DNA from: Anodontia alba
Taxonomy: Eukaryota; Mollusca; Bivalvia; Lucinida; Lucinidae
Reading direction: 5' to 3'
DNA: 64,000 nt
NCBI GenBank assembly: GCA_964016985.1
Contig: OZ024828.1
Coordinates: forward strand, 1,359,330-1,423,329
Part shown: positions 1 to 11,259 of the stretch, piece by piece
Layout: every line of letters begins with the position of its first letter
Position numbering within the stretch: position 1 is the first letter of the stretch
Made by a program: the position numbers and the translations under genes
The notes under the pieces: generated by a model
Seen by the model: the letters and a program-made list of their open reading frames with translations, nothing else
Databases searched by the model: none
Told to the model about the DNA's origin: nothing

Positions 1-127
1 TCATTTGTTAAATGTGGTTGTTCAATTTATTGTTTTCCTCACTCTCTCAACTCTGATATGTCGAGGTATAGATATCTCGAAGTATTTCAATGAGTCCCTT
101 GGAATTCGAGATAACGAGAGTCGACTG
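1..127 (-). mobile_element. Family T pogo/Tigger-like MITE, cut by the window edge
   Basis: Right-hand 127 bp matching in reverse the left half of the copy at 56184-56518, ending GAGAGTCGACTG followed by TA. The rest lies outside the window. Confidence 0.75.
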
Positions 128-228
128 TACTTTGTCACATCTCAAAGCAAAATGCTGTTGCCATTGAAAGGTAAAACATGAGTGATATGATATAAGAAAT
201 CGATACTATTCTCTTATAGTGGATTCCA

Positions 229-233
229 ACCCC

Positions 234-264
<31 letters not shown>

Positions 265-274
265 ACACACACGC
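229..274. repeat. C tract followed by (CA)n
   Basis: About 22 C then about 11 CA units. Confidence 0.95.
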
Positions 275-677
275 ACGCAAACAACAACAAAAAACAACAA
301 CAAAACAGTGGAATTCTGAGTTGCAGATAAAAAGAAAATAATAAATAATAAGAATAAGAATAAAAAATAATCGTCAAAAAGGGGTTATTAGATATCCTCA
401 GTTGAACTGAGAAATTAAAAAGTTCAGGAATCCATTTATTGCAAATTATGTACTGCCAGACATCTTTAATCTAACAGCACTGTTAGAGATGATGTGCATA
501 GTCTGCACAATTTGTAAAGTTTATTTTAATTCAGGGTAAAGTTAATTTTCCAAAACGTTCAAATTTACATAAATCTATTATATTGAGTAGTCTTGCATTT
601 GATAATATCATAAATAATGAGATTTTGTTTTTGCGTTTTTTGTATTTCTTTTTTTTGTGTGTGATGAGTGTTTTATT

Positions 678-678
678 T

Positions 679-714
<36 letters not shown>
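678..714. repeat. (GT)n microsatellite
   Basis: TGTGTGTTTGTG then about 13 GT units. Confidence 0.94.
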
Positions 715-717
<3 letters not shown>

Positions 718-857
718 ATGTTTTGTTTAGATCCTGTATTCCTGTCAGTTTTCAAAGCTGAGGGAGATTGAAATGCAAGAGAGGCTACTCAATAATAATG
801 GTCAAGTTCATTGTCACAAGTTTAAGCTTTTTCGAAATAGCTTGTCACCTTTTCTTT

Positions 858-889
<32 letters not shown>

Positions 890-944
890 CAATATAGTGT
901 AAAGGCATGTTGCTTGGGCAGCGGGTTTTAAAATAAATTAGGCA

Positions 945-1215
945 ACAATAACGGTGATCAGTATTTTGTTTGGTTGCTATGACAACTGAAAGATCCCAAA
1001 GACTTATAATCGGAAAATGGTGAAACTGCACTTTCTCCATAACCCCGGTCCATAACACGAGAAGTGATGTGAACCTTACTTGCCAGTTATGATCCGATGA
1101 TTTGGTGATTATCTACCCAGCTAGTGCATTTTATAAACAGTTGGTTTGGTTGCTATGGCAATTTCTTAAAGTAGGAAATTTGTAAAGGACGACTCGCACA
1201 AGCAGGGAAAGACGA
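945..1215 (+). repeat. Single unit related to the 31.7-kb tandem repeat
   Basis: GAAAATGGTGAAACTGCACT, ACGAGAAGTGATGTGAACC and GGTTTGGTTGCTATGGCAA match units at 31.7-32.9 kb. Confidence 0.66.
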
Positions 1216-1439
1216 CCTGCTGCGTTACAGCAGGGAAAGAAGCCCATGTTGCGAACTGCCCAAGAAAGAAGACTGTTCACTATGTATTTGCCTGGTCCCG
1301 ACATGAAAAGGCTTTTACAGACTTTTCTATTTATAGATTATAGGTCCCAATAGGAAACGGTTTTATGTACCGCCTGTCGAAGGCAGGAATAGGACATACA
1401 TGTATAGTGTTTCATCGTGATGCTATGTCGTTACGTCCG

Positions 1440-1820
1440 TACGTGCATGTGTCACATTCGTAAAACAAGTCATAACTTCGGTAACTTTTATGCTAGGAAG
1501 TTGAAATTCGATATATACTACTTACCTAGACCTAACCCTGCAACTCTGTGCTAAAGAGTTGCGCCTGTATCATGCCCTGGGCGGGACTATGGGTCAACGT
1601 TTAAGTTTACAGTCAAGTTTACATTGACATTTACGTCAGTGTATCTCTTGGTGGTCAGAGTTTGGGTAGGTTTTATGTTAGGAAATTGAAATTTTATATG
1701 GTATTGACCCAAGCCTAATCCTTTATCTTTGCCCTAGAGTTGCCCCTTAGTCATGCCCTTAGATTGGACTTGGGATTTGCATTCAAGTTTACATGCAAGT
1801 TAACATTAGACGTTTCGTCG
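1440..1820 (+). repeat. Two diverged tandem units of about 190 bp
   Basis: TTTTATGCTAGGAAGTTGAA and TTTTATGTTAGGAAATTGAA begin the two units; both continue with CTAACCCT/CTAATCCT, GAGTTGC and TCATGCCCT segments and end in CAAGTTTACA. Confidence 0.62.
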
Positions 1821-2647
1821 GATAAAAGGGGATTTTTTTTACACTAATACCCCGTTTATATGCATAAGTTTGCCCCTAGGGGCAAATTTACCCCTAGGGG
1901 TAAACTCGTCATGTAAACGCATTTGCCCCTAGGGGTAAAATTTGCCCACGTGGGTAAAATACCCCTGCTCAAGGGTAGAGGCAAATATATTTGCCCCTGA
2001 GGTATTTTATCCCTAGGGGTATAATTCGTCATGTAAACGCAATTTTTAATTTACCCATATGGGTAAATTTTATAAATATGTTTGGAATTCCTTAAAATAC
2101 ATGTATACAATGTTTATTCTGAATACATTTTATTTGTTTATTTACTTGATGTCTGCAGGTATACTTGTACCTTCTCTATCACAAATTAAAGTTTGCAATT
2201 TGTGGTCAGAAGTGATTTATTTGACATGAATTCTATTATGCTAGTAGTTTGAATACTGATTCAAGGCAAATATGATTTATATTATTTCTTGAAAATGGTC
2301 TCGTCCCTTATTTTCTGAGAAAAACTGGGAAAATACATGTACTACCAATTTGTCATCTGTAAATTTTGCCCAGGGAGTGGTAAAGGCTAATGACTGAATA
2401 AAAATACATTACTAGGCCAGGGAAATGTCAGACTGGTACCAGTTCAGACTGTATATCTGTTCAACAAACTCTGCACAGTCTGATTATGGTCTTAAGGTAC
2501 TCACACACATATTATTTTAATAGTTCTTTATGAGACAAACACTTGAATAAAAACGCACAAAATACTAGCACCAGAAGTGGATTGATATGATCATGGACAA
2601 TCATTACTGATGAACAATTACTTCATCTTTATATGTCTTTTTTGTTA

Positions 2648-2872
2648 TTATTTGAGTTTTACGGCCTTTAAAAAAATATTTCCCATATATTGAGCCGATC
2701 GTTCATCAAAGGTGGACGAAAACCGGAGCATCCGGGGAAAAACTACCTGACCATCCGTAAGCAGAACTTGGCTTTCCCACATGTGACCCGAGCGAGGCTC
2801 GAACCACAGCGATGAGAAACCTAATGGATTAAAAGTCAAAACTCCTATCCACGGCTACAGGGCCCGCACATC
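2648..2872 (-). mobile_element. tRNA-derived SINE, reversed
   Basis: Read on the minus strand it begins GGGCCCTGTAGCCGTGG and has a B-box-like GTGGTTCGAGCCTCGC. It ends with a GGCCGTAAAACTCAAATA tail resembling the tail of the SINEs near 33.6-34.0 kb (GGCCGTAAAACCTCAACA). Head and tail together fit a tRNA-derived SINE rather than a working tRNA gene. Confidence 0.6.
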
Positions 2873-3654
2873 TTTATATGTAGAATATAATCTGTAAACA
2901 GGAAATGCCTTTACCAGACTGTGCAAATCTGAGGGCTGGCAGTTGCCAAGTCTGTTAGTCATTTTAAGATCACCAGTATTGAGTTCCCTTATAGTCCCAG
3001 TTTCAGATTTAACATGGTCATACAGTCAGTCTGACCTAAATTAAAAAAACCCACAAAAAACAAAACAAAACAAAAACAATGTCAAATAATTTATCTTTAT
3101 ATATATTATTGTTATCAGTTCTGTTAATTAGTGCTTATTTCATATCTCGAGCACACAGCTGATGAGTGGGAAAATGTAAATATGTTACTCCAAATAGAAA
3201 CTCAAACTTTATTATTTTGTGACCAGCATACATGCAGATCGGCCTGCAGATATGCATGGCGGTCTAATCAGGATCTACACTATTTGCAAATAGAAATTTG
3301 CAGTATAGTGACTAGTGTAGCCTGTTCACATCATAAAGCCAGTTCCTATTTGAAGAGCCTCAAGTGGGGTCAGTCTGGATTTTGATGAACATACGTATCT
3401 ATGTACATGTACAGTATGGTGGCATAATTGCTTTCAGTCGAATATTATAAACCCTGCCCAACCTTGGGTGGGGCTATACCGTCTTGCTGCTGGGGAATAT
3501 TAGCACAGCATTTTAGGATACAACAGTTGAATAGGGAACAATGGAACATATATTACTGACTAGCAAATAATACTTTTTTTTCTTTCATCCGAAACTTTTG
3601 CAGCAACTTGCCTCGGAAACTTTCTCAAACTATTCATTTTTGATAATGCGGATT

Positions 3655-3865
3655 AATGCTAAGCACTCTGGGTAAAGTTTTCAGCAGATGACATTTTGAA
3701 ATGTTTTTCTTATTTTTCTCCCAGGATACAGGATTTGACATCTCATGCAAAGTGTCTCTAATGGAGACAATTTGCATGAAATGTCAAATCCAGTTCTCTT
3801 ATTAGAAAAATATCATACATTTGTCATCTGCTAATTTTTCTCAGAGAGTGGTAAAGGTTAAGGAA
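3655..3865 (+). mobile_element. Hairpin MITE (CTCTGGGTAAA termini)
   Basis: GCACTCTGGGTAAAGTTTTC and CAGATGACATTTTG pair with TTTGTCATCTGCTAATTTTT and CTCAGAGAGTGG. The inner hairpin is GGATTTGACATCTCATGCAA with its inverse. Confidence 0.74.
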
Positions 3866-4044
3866 ACAATTTTGCGATGATAGATAAACTTTAAAATATA
3901 AAGAAAAATATCATTTGCCCCTTCTTCTTAAAACACATATAAACGCAACCGTTTACCCACGAGGGTATTTAACAAGGAGGGACAAATATTTACCCCTAGG
4001 GGTAAATGTACCCCTAGGGGTAAACTTAATGCATGTAAACGGGG

Positions 4045-4796
4045 CTTAAGATTTTCTGAAACTAACTTGTATAAGAAACAAAGTGATACATGTAAACCCT
4101 CTGGCGATGGGGGCGTTTGCGTGTAACAGCCATGTTACCAACGTAAAACAATAAAAATACGTTGGTATAAATTTACATTAAAGTATCCACATTCTTACTT
4201 ACTAGCATTTTATTTGCTACCAATGCATGCCATTTAATAGATACAGGTAGGTTGAACTGTCGAGGACTTGTGATATAACTGTTGCATACGTTACTAAAAG
4301 CCATTGACCTCATATATAGGTTTGCTGATGCAAAGTTTTGGACTATTGTGACCAGTCAGTGACTAGAAATTTAATCTACTGCTATTTTACAATAGATAAA
4401 CACTATATGTCCGTTTTTGTACATTAAGAAATGGAAACATACCAACTTGACTAAGGCAAATGGCATAAGGAACGGAGCTCACTTTAAAACATCCTAAACT
4501 TCTTTTCTGAAAAGTATTGTTATATCAAACTTCTCAACATTTTAGTTGCTATGGTTGCACTTAGTATGATTATTATAAGCGTTATTAACTTAAAATAAAT
4601 GCTTTATACATTTCTTAATGTTATGTATGTTACTTTTTGAGTACTACTTTATCTTTATTTTTTAAATGTCTATTGATATTTTATACATAAAGTTGAAGTT
4701 GAAATCAACTCTAAAATTCTTTTAATAACAAACATGGTAAATTATTTCTCACATACTTTTAAAGTTTAGTGAATTAAGTAAAATACAACTCTCTCC
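4045..4796. other. No gene seen
   Basis: AT-rich sequence without a long frame, tRNA or clear repeat. Confidence 0.6.
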
Positions 4797-5414
4797 ATGG
4801 CAAATCTTCGGCTAGTGCATCATATTGATAATCTTCTGCTAGTGCACCATATTAATAATCTTCTGCTAGTGCACCATATTGATAATCTTCTGCTAGTGCA
4901 TCATATTGATAATCTTCTGCTAGTGCATCATATTGATAATCTTCTGCTAGTGCACCATATTGATAATCTTCTGCTAGTGCATCATATTGATAATCTTCTG
5001 CTAGTGCACCATATTGACAATCTTCTGCTAGTGCATCATATTGATAATCTTCTGCTAGTGCACCATATTGATAATCTTCTGCTAGTGCACCATATTGACA
5101 ATCTTCTGCTAGTGCATCATACTGATAATCTTCTGCTAGCGCACCATATTGATAATCTTCTGCTAGAGCACCATATTGATAATCTTCTGCTAGTGCATCA
5201 TATTGATAATCTTCTGTTAGTGCACCATATTGATAATCTTCTGCTAGTGCACCATATTGATAATCTTCTGCTAGAGCACCATATTGATAATCTTCTGCTA
5301 GTGCATCATATTGATAATCTTCTGCTAGTGCACCATATTGATAATCTTCTGCTAGTGCACCATACTGATAATCTTCTGCTAGTGCACCATATTATAACTC
5401 TATCTTTAAAATAG
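4797..5414 (+). repeat. 27-bp minisatellite with a 205-codon open frame
   Basis: About 21 full and one partial units of AATCTTCTGCTAGTGCAC plus CATATTGAT, with no indels. The plus frame gives repeated NLLLVHHID after MA; it starts at ATG 4797 and stops at 5412. Unit differences are mainly CAT/CAC, plus a few amino-acid changes (Val to Glu or Ala, Ile to Thr). No signal peptide, known family or neighbouring exon is evident, and the consensus reverse strand also has one stop-free frame. I treat it as a minisatellite; expression is unproven. Confidence 0.9.
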
Positions 5415-5836
5415 TCAAATGTACCCCATAATACAGATAATACAGAAATATCCACTTTTCAAACATACTTACATGCTATGAGCTCTTCATTGCTTATGTT
5501 CTCTGCATAAAATATTCTAAAACTTATATCTATCTAGACAGCCAGAAGTATTGCACATTTAGTACTGTTACGCATGTTATATGTCTAAATATAGTGCATA
5601 TATGTTTAAATACTGTTTTTTTTTCTAATATCAACTCAGAAGTATGAACAAAGTAAAAACAAACATTCTGAGGGCACAAATTACTCAAGGAGAAGTAAGT
5701 TTTTATTTGAGTTTCAAATAAATGCAGTGGTAATTACGATGATAATAACATCACTCGTGTATCTACACTACATTGCAATTTTAATTCGTCTCTAAAAGGC
5801 AGCCAAATATAGAGCATGCACACTCTGGCACTTCAT

Positions 5837-5939
5837 CTTGTGTATACCACGGCAAAACTAGGGCGGGGGTTGTGGCCACGTAAAATCGATTTACGTGGGC
5901 ACAACCCCCCGCCCTTAGTTTTGCCGTGTTATACACAAG
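5837..5939. repeat. 100-bp near-perfect palindrome
   Basis: TCTTGTGTATACCACGGCAA, GGGCGGGGGTTGTG and CCACGTAAAATCGAT pair with the inverse on the other side, centred near 5888 with almost no loop. It could be a small palindromic MITE; no second copy was seen in the window. Confidence 0.85.
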
Positions 5940-7005
5940 ACATTTGTTCAGTCTGCGTGAAGGGTTTCTAACTCATCAGTGCAACATCTCCGAGAACATA
6001 AAATCCAAGGAATACAGAGATGAAACAACGATGAGGACTCGACAGCAAGAAATAACTGAAATGTTGAATCAAAAGATAATCAACAGTCGTACTCAAGTGG
6101 GCCCGACCAGAGCCAGAGCATCAGACACCAACCGATTACCTAAAAGTCTTTAGTCCGGAGCCGTCATAGAGTCTGAGGCCCGAGCCATCGGCTTACAACC
6201 GAAGGGTGGAGCAAATCAACCGTGACTGCGTTAACTACCATGCATGCAGTCTGTCCTGTTACATTTATGTTGTACCCAATCTATTTATATATCGAATAAT
6301 GATTTTACGAAATTGAGTGCTAAAATCATTGCAAGCATATATGTTTCTGAATTTATATACTAAGTGACCAGAACATTCAGGTTCCGATAGACCTTGTTGC
6401 AGAAGAGATTTAAGTCCAACATTGAATTTTGAAACTAAATCGTGTTGGCGTCTGTAAAATTTAGCACAGTTTATTTCACAATCAAATCTCATCATTTCGG
6501 CTAATTAAAGCCTTTTTCAAGAGAGTTGAGTTTTTTTCAATGCTACACCATCTTCGTATCAATACTGTCAACCATTTTGAATACAGATATTATCCCAAAC
6601 GTTGTCACGACGTCACAACATCCGATTACCAGTGTCAAGACGTCGTACTACCATTTGGCGCCAAAACTGGCGTAATAGGGTTACTTAGACTTTTTCAACA
6701 ATCATACCTCTAATGTGATGGAGTTCACAATGAAATAAATTAATAAAATAAAAATATTAATAATAAATAAATAAATGAAATGAAACAAAATTAGATAAAA
6801 AGTAATGAACCATACTTATTAAACTAAAACAATAAAAGCTGCCTGCACATCACCTTAAAATTCAGTGTAGTAATACACAATCTCCTACTTATGACGTAGC
6901 CTGTTATAACACGGTTCAGAGATCACCGCCCCCTCCTTTTTCCCCTCCCTCCTTGCACCCCCCATTTCCCCCGGAAAAGAAAAGGCGGAGGTTGTACAGG
7001 TTAAA

Positions 7006-8160
7006 CACACCGGTTACCGCGATACAACGAACGCGACTGGGTACAACGAACGCAATGAAAATGATGACATCACAAGAATATGTTCGGTAAGGAAGCCATA
7101 TTCCTAATCTTCTTGGATGGTTACTTTGCATAGCTGCAGGAAAGCGGTATTGCCTTTTACAGGTACAGTTGCAGAGAAATCAGTTCATGACAAACGAAAA
7201 TAAAAACTTTTTTGTTCCTTTTGTCATGCGTGTTTTCACCAACACCAGCATACTTCAATATTTTCTGACCGTTACACATGTTTTGTGCAAATGCTTTTGT
7301 GAGTTATATATTGTGGTGACTCTAGAGCCACCATTGATGCATTTCTTTGTGCCCCAGGTAGTGTCAATGTCCACTGAAAACGGCAATGGGTCAAAGACTG
7401 ATTGTTTGTTAGAGTACAACTTACCACGGGTTACGATACATCATAACGCGGTTAATCAGCACATTTGGGAACAACAAACAGGATTATAATCTTTATGCAC
7501 TAAGACAAAAGAACTCTTTAATCCGCCTGTGAAGTCCCGATAAATGATGCTGTTTTTAAATTCCAAACGATCTATTTGACTCTTATATACTTATGGTCTG
7601 CTCGGCTAATTTTTGAAAATTGGCGCTTGTAATGGAAAGAAATGTTCAAATGTGGGGGTTTCCATATCCGTATTTGTTGTACCATCTTTTCCGTGTTTAT
7701 GGTACCCAGACACAACACATGATCTGTGGTAAGTTGTACCCGTGTTTCAAGATAGTGCGCTAGGAAAAGTTGATACAATTCTATTTCTAAAAGTTTATAT
7801 GACTTATCAAAAATAGTATATTTACTTCGATACCTAGAGACATGAAAAACCCTAGAATGGTCGTGTAGATGCTATTTATCCTTAATTGATAGACCCTTAA
7901 ACCGAGAAGTTTTGTTCATTTGCCTATTGTGGCCTAATTTGTAGCTTTGCTTTTCCTTCTCTGACCCTGTCATAACTTAAAATTTGGACAAAAGAACAAA
8001 AACATATCTTCTTGTAACCCCATAACCACCAGAAAACGAAACTCATCATATTTTCGTCAAAATAAAGGAAACATTGAACTTACACTTTTTTCCCGTCAAC
8101 ATAATTTCACCTGTGTTCGTTATACCCAGTCGCGTTCGTTGTACCGCGGTAACCGGCGTG
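7006..8160. mobile_element. 1.15-kb non-autonomous TIR element flanked by TTAAA
   Basis: Termini of about 46 bp begin CACACCGGTTACCGCG on the left and CACGCCGGTTACCGCG on the opposite strand at the right; both continue with the ACAACGAACGCGACTGGG motif. TTAAA stands at both ends (7001-7005 and 8161-8165). The right arm of the surrounding inverted repeat has a single TTAAACAGAAT at this point, so an empty site is visible. No transposase frame was recognised; the 106-codon frame at 7169-7489 has no known domain. Confidence 0.78.
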
Positions 8161-8505
8161 TTAAACAGAATAAAAAAAAAACAACATTTTAGTAAATAAA
8201 AAATAAAATGAATAAATAAATATATAAATAAAAATGAATAAATAAATAAAAAAAATAATATACATGGAGAAATAATAAATTAATATATATCCTGCCCCCC
8301 TATATATTTGCAGAAACATAGCTCATTGATAGCACCAATAAACAAACAAAAAAATACTACTAATAACAATAGTTATAATAAAAATAATTAAATGAATAAA
8401 TAAAGAAAAATAGATATAATAGCATTAAATAAAAAAACTAAATTAATTTATAATAATAAAAATAATTAAAGAAATGATATGTTATCTACCCCTTGTGTAT
8501 TTGCA

Positions 8506-8781
8506 CATTACGAAAACACGTCTATTCAAATATATAGAAAATTTCACCTCCAAAAACTGAAAATTTTCAGATAACAAACTGATAGTTTTCATATTTCTGC
8601 TCAAAACATAGATTGTCGGTACTCGTTAGAACCGCCTTGGCGAGGCGGTTCTAACGAGTACCCACAAACTATGTTTTGAGCAAAAATAAGAAAAATAATG
8701 TATACTCCTGTAAACCCCAGTTTTGCTATATAAAAGTGGGGTTTCAGGGGGTCAAAATTATATAGGTATGTTTTCATGATG
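8506..8781 (-). mobile_element. Family A hairpin MITE
   Basis: Reverse orientation, full length. The central hairpin is complete with one mismatch in the loop (GCCTTGGCGAGGC). It lies in the AT-rich interior of the inverted-repeat structure. Confidence 0.88.
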
Positions 8782-8807
8782 AGAAATATAGCTCATTGAT
8801 AACACTA

Positions 8808-8809
<2 letters not shown>

Positions 8810-8850
<41 letters not shown>
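8810..8850. repeat. (ATA)n microsatellite
   Basis: About 13 ATA units in a wider AT-rich region. Confidence 0.94.
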
Positions 8851-8851
<1 letters not shown>

Positions 8852-9141
8852 CAGAAAAAATAAATAAAATAAATAAAAAACAACAAAAACATAATAATAA
8901 TATTAATGATAATATTTTACTCCAACACTTTAATCTCCTTACTATACTGTATGTTTATAACATAGCTTTGGATGTAACGTGGTTCAAAGAGTGATATCAA
9001 GAATGTGTAGACCAGATAGAAAAATTACCATACATTCCTAAATATTCATTCCTCCATATAAACAATTCACTTTTGTAAGGATATTACACAGACACTATAA
9101 ATGCTTTGAACCCCACCAGCACTGGTCTAAAGAGATTGTAG

Positions 9142-9355
9142 TGTATTAACCCTTATGCTGAATAAACCCAGATGTCACGCCCACTTCCAACCCCCCAGCA
9201 CATCAGACCACTTGGTCCAGATTTTTGATACAAATTCACATAATTACAAACAGTGCAGATCTAGATCAGTTTGCTTCTTCAGAAGCCAACCGATCTGGAT
9301 CTACACTGTTTGAAAAGGCAGGGCACATCCGGGTTCAGCAGGACCAGGGCTAATA
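9142..9355 (+). mobile_element. Family H MITE (GCTGAA termini) with the ACAGTG hairpin
   Basis: Termini TTAACCCTTATGCTGAA and TTCAGCAGGACCAGGGCTAA. Hairpin AACAGTGCAGATCTAGATCA with tip GCTTCTTCAGAAGC and the inverse. Confidence 0.72.
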
Positions 9356-9691
9356 CCATAAAAACGTAATTACAGAATAGAATTGTTTCAATAAGATGAA
9401 GCTAATGAGATTACTTAAAGTATACAGTTAAGTTAAGACTGTTGCAATCTATTTTTTATAAGAATGAAGGCAATCCTATCTATGTTTATCCCTAAAGGAG
9501 CTAAATGCATCGCCTTTCCCACCCTGAATCTCAGTTGACAGTGAAAAACCAAACCAGCCTGCACATATGCACAGTCTGATCAAAGTCCTCACCGCCCACG
9601 CCCGGGACTCGGATCAATAGCCATTCCCCACACTTACCATTGACTCCGTCGGACTGCACGGATGTGCAGGCCGACCCAAATCATGGCCAAG

Positions 9692-9800
9692 AACCCAGCT
9701 AGCATTCTACGTAAATCTACATCGGGCCGTCATCGGCCCGTCAGCTACCCTGACGGGCCGATGACGGCCCGATATAGATTTACGTAGAATGCTGACTGGG
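9692..9800. mobile_element. Family C fully palindromic MITE (CCCAGC type)
   Basis: About 107 bp that is one near-perfect inverted repeat from CCCAGCTAGCATTCTACG to CGTAGAATGCTGACTGGG, centred on CAGCTACCCTGACGGGCC. AA flanks both ends. It is the acgTAAATCTA subtype. Confidence 0.85.
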
Positions 9801-9865
9801 AACATAGATGGGGCTACGGGAAACACGGTGCCTCAGCTCATTCATCAGTACTACTTGGATTTCAC

Positions 9866-10141
9866 CATCACGAAAACATGCCTATATAATTGTGACCCCC
9901 TTAATCACTCTTTTTATACAGTAAAACTGGGGTTTACAGGGGTATACATTATTTCTATTATTTTGCTAAAAACATAGATTGAGGGTACTCGTTAGAACCG
10001 CCTCGCCGAGGCGGTTCTAACGAGTACCCACAATCTGTTTTGAGAAAAAATATGAAAAATATCAGAATTTTTTATCTGAATAATTTCCTTTTTGTGGTTA
10101 TAAAATTTTCAATATATTTGAATAGGCGTGTTTTCGTAATG
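9866..10141 (+). mobile_element. Family A hairpin MITE
   Basis: Forward copy beginning CATCACGAAAACATGCC and ending CGTGTTTTCGTAATG. The side hairpin around AAACTGGGGTTTACAGG has lost its left arm, and the right half of the central palindrome lacks a few bases (ACAATCTGTTTTGAG). Confidence 0.86.
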
Positions 10142-10149
10142 CATTTACT

Positions 10150-10560
10150 CCAAATGGGGTGACTGTGTTCAGTTTGGTCATCCAAAACTCTTCTCTGATC
10201 TTTCTGTAGTACAGACTGTTGTCTTTAACACTCTCTATTCACGTATTACTTTTACTTCTAGGCCATTTTCTTTGTGTCCCCCTTGGTTAAAATGTATAAC
10301 AACAGGCTTTTCTTTATTCCCTCGGATGTCCCACAAATGTTCCTTCACCCGTTGCTTCACCACTCTTTCTGTTACACCAACATGCACTGACTTTTTACAC
10401 CTCTTGCAGGATAAAAAGTAGACCAAAGTCCTTGTTTTGCAGTCACCACCCTTCAGTATCTCAAACTCATCCCCATTTGTAGAGTAGAAGCTTCAAGATG
10501 CCTTAACGTGCGGACATACATTTTGCTTCACCACATGATGCAGTCTGGTTGCTGTCCTCG
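10150..10560 (-). pseudogene. Penelope-like element GIY-YIG endonuclease remnant
   Basis: The minus-strand frame 10235-10426 reads TLVYFLSCKRC, then VGVTERVVKQRVKEHLWDIR, then a HF...GGH segment. This matches the C-terminal GIY-YIG endonuclease of Penelope-like retroelements (VYLI-C-C...YVGxT...R...EH...I...HF...GH). After an in-frame stop and a frame change, a second hallmark follows nearer 10160: KIREEFWMTKLNTVTP. The endonuclease would nick DNA for reverse transcription. The usual Tyr before VGVT is His here. No reverse transcriptase part was found. It sits inside the inverted-repeat structure 6537-11125. Confidence 0.8.
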
Positions 10561-10919
10561 TTATTCATCGTCTTCTTTTATTTGCCATGTATTAGTACAT
10601 GCTCAAGTATATAGGGGGTAGGTAGCATATCAATTTATTACTTCTTTAATCATTATCATTATTATATTATTTATTCATATTTATTTGATTTTTTTATTTT
10701 ATTTAATTTATTAAAATGTTTTTTAACATTCTGTTTAACATGTAGACCCCACCCTTCTCTCTTTTTTTTTCGGAGGCAAACAGGGAGGGGGGGGGGGATG
10801 CAGGGAAGGGAGAGGAGAAGAGGTGGCGGGGCGGTGATCTCTGAACCGCATTATAACAGGCTACGTTATAAGGAGGAGATTGTGCATTACTACACTGAAT
10901 TTTAAGGTGATGTGCAGGC

Positions 10920-10950
<31 letters not shown>

Positions 10951-11259
10951 TGGTTTTTGAAAAAAAAAAAATCTAAATAACACTGCTACTCCAGTTTTGG
11001 CGCCAAATGGTAGTACGACGTCTTGGCACTGATAATCGGATGTTATGACGTCGTGACAATGTTGGGGATAACAGCTGTATTCAAAATGGTTCACAGTATT
11101 GATAAGAAGATGGTGTAGCATTGTCATTAACAAAGTAATTTCATATTGGCCTAGTTCAAAGTCCTCGATCTGCTGTACTGGCTCGAGGCCGAAGGCCTCG
11201 GGCCAATACCTCAGACCTCGGATCTATAACAGGGGCGATATGAAATTAGTTGGTTAATA

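Larger units (their letters stand above)
1850..4044. mobile_element. TIR element with CCCCGTTTA ends and repeated CCCCTAGGGG blocks
   Basis: The left end CCCCGTTTATATGCATAAG and right end (reverse strand) CCCCGTTTACATGCATTAAG are inverted, each followed by palindromic blocks such as TTTACCCCTAGGGGTAAA. Further blocks at 1900-2060 and 3940-4025 pair in the same way. The 2.2-kb interior holds a reversed SINE (2648-2872) and a hairpin MITE (3655-3865). No transposase is visible. It could be one large non-autonomous element or two related elements facing each other. Confidence 0.6.
6537..11125. mobile_element. Large inverted-repeat (foldback-like) element, nested
   Basis: The left arm (6537-7000 plus 8161-about 8320) and right arm (about 10600-11125) are reverse complements over about 500 bp. 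Shared landmarks are CAATGCTACACCATCTTC, TTTGGCGCCAAAACTGG, the GATCTCTGAACC segment, a pyrimidine/purine-rich block, TTAAACAGAAT and a CCCCCTATATA block. The left arm is split by the element 7006-8160. The interior holds family A MITEs, a family C palindrome, AT-rich tracts and the Penelope remnant. It may be a DNA-transposon derivative or a Penelope-associated inverted structure. Confidence 0.65.

Noticed and set aside
4797..5414. CRISPR-like array
   Set aside because: Units are directly adjacent with no spacers, in a eukaryotic context; it is a minisatellite.
7169..7489. 106-codon frame as a transposase of the 7.0-8.16 kb element
   Set aside because: No DDE, HTH or zinc-finger signature and far too short.
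9866..10141. Helitron ends for family A
   Set aside because: One end can be read as starting TC, but the other lacks CTRR and the termini are inverted repeats, which Helitrons lack.
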